Positions 5,201 through 7,208 of a stretch of 7,208 nt of DNA are shown here, piece after piece; the stretch's first letter is position 1, and each line of letters begins with the position of its first letter. Position numbers and translations under genes: made by a program. The stretch covers positions 1 to 7,208 of the forward strand of contig JACMMD010000180.1 of NCBI GenBank assembly GCA_014379235.1, written 5' to 3'. The notes below the pieces were generated by a model that searched no databases, was not told the origin of the DNA, and saw only the letters and a list, made by a program, of their open reading frames with translations. This DNA comes from Anaerolineae bacterium. GTDB taxonomy: Bacteria; Chloroflexota; Anaerolineae; Aggregatilineales; Phototrophicaceae.

Positions 5201-6877
5201 ATGAGTGAACGTCGTATCACAGACGACATTGAAGAACTAAAGCGTGTACTGCCACGCAACTTGAAAGACCGACTGGACGAGATTGGTAACACGGATGATT
5301 TGCTCGAAGTGGTGCTTGACTTGGGACGTGTGCCCACAGCCCGCTTCGTCGATGGCGAAATTGAACTGTTAGACCGCGAAATAACGCACGACGACCTTCA
5401 GGCGATTGTGCGGAACATTGGCGATTTCGATGCGGATAATCGCGCTGGAATGGAGCGTACTCTACATCGTATTTCGGCTATTCGTAACCGTCGTGGCGAT
5501 GTGATCGGCCTGACGTGCCGTATCGGACGCGCCGTGTATGGCACGATTGAGATCATGCGTGACCTGATCGAAACCGGACAGAGCATCCTCATGTTGGGGC
5601 CGCCCGGTGTCGGTAAGACGACGCTCTTGCGCGAGGCCGCGCGTGTGCTGGCCGAGAGCAAGCGCGTCATCATCGTGGATACATCCAACGAAATCGGCGG
5701 CGACGGCGACGTAGCGCATCCCGCAGTGGGCAAGGCCCGCCGGATGCAGGTCTCCGAGCCGACTCGCCAGCACGAAGTCATGATCGAAGCCGTCGAGAAT
5801 CACAATCCCGAAGTCATCGTCATTGATGAGATCGGGCGTGAACTCGAAGCGATGGCGGCGCGCACGATTGCCGAGCGCGGCGTGCAGTTGATCGGTACGG
5901 CGCACGGTAACGCGCTGGAAAATCTGCTGCTCAACCCGACACTTTCCGATCTTGTAGGCGGCATCGAAGCGGTGACGCTCTCCGACGAGGAAGCGCGCCG
6001 TCGTGGTACGCAGAAAACGGTGCTGGAGCGCCGCTCTCCGCCGACATTCGACGTGCTGGTGGAGATCCAAACCCGCGACAGCCTTGTCGTACATGAAGAT
6101 GTGGCGTTGGCAGTGGACGGAATTCTGCGTGGTCGTCCGCAGCCTGTTGAACTGCGCGTCCGCAATGATGCGGGCGAAATCTTCATCGAGACGGCCACCC
6201 CCGAACCCGGCGCCATAGCCGAACGTGAACGCAGCCGCAACGGCAATGGCCGTGATGGTCGTGATAACGGGGGGACAGGACGTGGCGATGGCGGCGGTAG
6301 AGGTGGCCGTGGCACGAAACTCCTGCCGCGCGAACATCACGAAACACGCTTGGCCGAAGCCTCGCCCAAACTGCGACAGACGCGGGTGTATGCCTATGGC
6401 ATTGCGCGCAATCGCCTGCAACAGGCGGCGCGGCGCTTGAATGTGCCGCTGCAAGTGGAAGAAGATTTCGGCGCGGCGGATGCCATTGTGACGTTGAAGA
6501 ACTACTATCGCCGCCGTCCGAAGCTGATCGTTGACGCTGAACGACGCGGCACACCGATCTATGTGCTGCGCGCCAATACCGTTTCGCAGATGGAAAGTTT
6601 CTTAACAGATCTTTTCCAGCTAGAGGGGAGCAGCCGCGACTCGGCGCACGACCCTTTTGGCGTGGCGATGCGTGAGACGGAAGAGGCCATCGTGCAAGTC
6701 CGCTCCGGGACGGATAGCATCGACCTCTCGCCACAAACGTCTCACATCCGTCGCCTGCAACACGATATGGCCCGGAAGTCGCATCTGTATTCGCAAAGTT
6801 TCGGTAGAGAACCGCGCCGCCACGTCCGCATCTCGCGGGATGGCGAAGAGCAGAGCGACAGCGATACGCAAAGCTAA
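5201..6877 (+). CDS. R3H domain-containing AAA ATPase, Ycf45/SpoIIIAA-like
   Basis: The 558-residue protein has four visible parts. Residues about 1-115 are the N-terminal region of Ycf45-type proteins (LKRVLPRNLKDRLDE near residue 13). Residues 116-310 are a SpoIIIAA-like ATPase, with Walker A GPPGVGKTT at 133-141, Walker B VIVIDEIG at 205-212, and TIAERGVQLIGTAHGNALE after it. Residues 341-373 form an Arg/Gly/Asp/Asn-rich linker with GRGDGGGRGGRG. Residues 394-471 carry the conserved TRVYAYGIARNRL block, and residues 509-545 carry the R3H segment, with the RxxxH pair Arg517/His521 and then GREPRRHVRI. R3H domains bind single-stranded nucleic acid. Homologues occur in cyanobacteria, plastids and Gram-positives, and their cellular job is not firmly known. 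The ATG at 5201 is the only plausible start. Its AGGAG (5183-5187) is 13 bases away, longer than ideal. Expected location is the cytoplasm. Confidence 0.9.
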   Translation: MSERRITDDIEELKRVLPRNLKDRLDEIGNTDDLLEVVLDLGRVPTARFVDGEIELLDREITHDDLQAIVRNIGDFDADNRAGMERTLHRISAIRNRRGDVIGLTCRIGRAVYGTIEIMRDLIETGQSILMLGPPGVGKTTLLREAARVLAESKRVIIVDTSNEIGGDGDVAHPAVGKARRMQVSEPTRQHEVMIEAVENHNPEVIVIDEIGRELEAMAARTIAERGVQLIGTAHGNALENLLLNPTLSDLVGGIEAVTLSDEEARRRGTQKTVLERRSPPTFDVLVEIQTRDSLVVHEDVALAVDGILRGRPQPVELRVRNDAGEIFIETATPEPGAIAERERSRNGNGRDGRDNGGTGRGDGGGRGGRGTKLLPREHHETRLAEASPKLRQTRVYAYGIARNRLQQAARRLNVPLQVEEDFGAADAIVTLKNYYRRRPKLIVDAERRGTPIYVLRANTVSQMESFLTDLFQLEGSSRDSAHDPFGVAMRETEEAIVQVRSGTDSIDLSPQTSHIRRLQHDMARKSHLYSQSFGREPRRHVRISRDGEEQSDSDTQS

Positions 6878-6894
6878 GGTAAAGCGCAAGGACT

Positions 6895-6974
6895 TAACAC
6901 AGAGACACGGAGATCACAGGGGCACAGAGAAAAAAATAACTCTGTGTCTCTTGTCCCTCTGTATCTCTGTGTTA
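6895..6974. repeat. Long imperfect inverted repeat (ACACAGAGACAC type), likely also a terminator
   Basis: Arms 6895-6929 (beginning TAACACAGAGACACGGAG) and 6940-6974 (ending CTCTGTGTTA) face each other around an A-rich loop. The outer 11 base pairs are perfect. Over 35 positions 26 match, and three of the nine mismatches are G-U wobbles. Sequences of this ACACAGAGACAC type are dispersed in many unrelated bacterial genomes, to my knowledge. It lies 17 bp past the R3H ATPase stop and between converging genes, so it may also end transcription from both sides. Confidence 0.7.
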
Positions 6975-7028
6975 TGTTTTAGAGACTAAAGCGCTAAGGT
7001 TGGTGTCATTTCTGGCGTAGGTTCGGTG

Positions 7029-7208
7029 CTATTCGTCGGTGCTGACAGGGGTAGTTCGGCTGCCTAAGTCTTGCTCGATTTTGTCCGGCTTTTCGCCGTT
7101 GAGCAAGCGCTCGGTGACTTCGTGATAATCCGCGCCCATATCGCCGCCTGCTTCACCGCCAGCGCTCTCCGTGACCTGCTGCATCATGCGCCCCATCTCC
7201 TGCGGATT
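7029..7208 (-). CDS. C-terminal fragment of an unidentified protein, possibly FmdB-type zinc-ribbon (partial, 5' end outside window)
   Basis: On the minus strand a frame enters at the right edge and runs 59 codons to a TAG at 7029-7031. It is hydrophilic, with a Gly/Ala-rich middle. The visible pieces are NPQEMGRMMQQVTESAG, then DYHEVTERLLNGEKPDKIEQ and DLG near the end. The pattern of a Met-rich helix, an acidic stretch and an RL-x-G-E-x-P-x-x-IE ending resembles, from memory, the C-terminal tail of small FmdB-family zinc-ribbon proteins. The CxxC zinc site that would settle this lies outside the window, so the identity is tentative. That the frame is coding is supported by its exact continuity to the edge and by codon use with G/C third positions. 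It converges on the R3H ATPase gene. Confidence 0.5.
   Translation of the reverse strand, partial: NPQEMGRMMQQVTESAGGEAGGDMGADYHEVTERLLNGEKPDKIEQDLGSRTTPVSTDE

Noticed and set aside
5462..6454. 330-codon open frame on the minus strand opposite the R3H ATPase gene
   Set aside because: It lies fully antisense to a gene with clear Walker A, Walker B and R3H motifs. Its product is His/Arg/Phe-rich with no recognisable domain, as expected of a shadow frame in GC-rich coding sequence.
1..7208. CRISPR array, tRNA, rRNA, transposase or toxin-antitoxin genes
   Set aside because: I found no regularly spaced direct repeats, cloverleaf-like segments or recognisable products of these kinds. The repeats present are isolated inverted repeats.

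Overview
The window looks like a piece of a moderately GC-rich bacterial chromosome. I lean towards Chloroflexota (Anaerolineae-like). The reasons are a Ycf45/SpoIIIAA-type ATPase with a C-terminal R3H domain, an ECF41 sigma factor with its SnoaL-like tail, TTG and GTG starts, and several kinds of short dispersed inverted repeats. This assignment is inference from gene content, not from a marker gene. There is no rRNA, tRNA, CRISPR array, transposase or phage gene.

Layout. At the left edge lies the 3' end of a SigJ/ECF41-type sigma factor gene (+ strand). It converges on a five-gene minus-strand run that reads from about 3770 down to 350: a flavin-binding pyridoxamine-phosphate-oxidase-like protein, AzlC, AzlD, TrmO (a tRNA t6A methyltransferase) and an enterochelin-esterase-like hydrolase with an N-terminal CBM48-like domain. 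The junctions are tight (a 4-bp GTGA overlap, 48 bp, 59 bp and 0 bp), so this is probably one transcription unit, perhaps with an internal promoter before trmO. A 405-bp divergent intergenic region (3771-4175) follows. It holds a perfect 28-bp palindrome, a 42-codon minus-strand ORF whose start resembles NAD-dependent formate dehydrogenase, and a good sigma70-type promoter facing right. That promoter serves a plus-strand pair: a tandem GNAT-fold protein and, 26 bp later, the R3H-domain AAA ATPase. After it come a long imperfect hairpin and, at the right edge, the C-terminal end of a minus-strand gene, possibly an FmdB-type zinc-ribbon protein.

How the genes fit together. AzlC and AzlD form a branched-chain amino acid exporter. 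The other genes of the minus-strand run (flavoprotein, tRNA modification, esterase) look like housekeeping genes in a loose operon rather than one pathway. The GNAT-like/R3H ATPase pair is the least understood part. The ATPase carries an unusual Arg/Gly/Asp-rich linker and a predicted single-stranded nucleic acid binding domain.

I do not see a clearly new multi-gene system. The points most worth checking are the two matched palindromes that each supply a stop codon, the formate-dehydrogenase-like ORF ending in one of them, and the GNAT/R3H ATPase pair.
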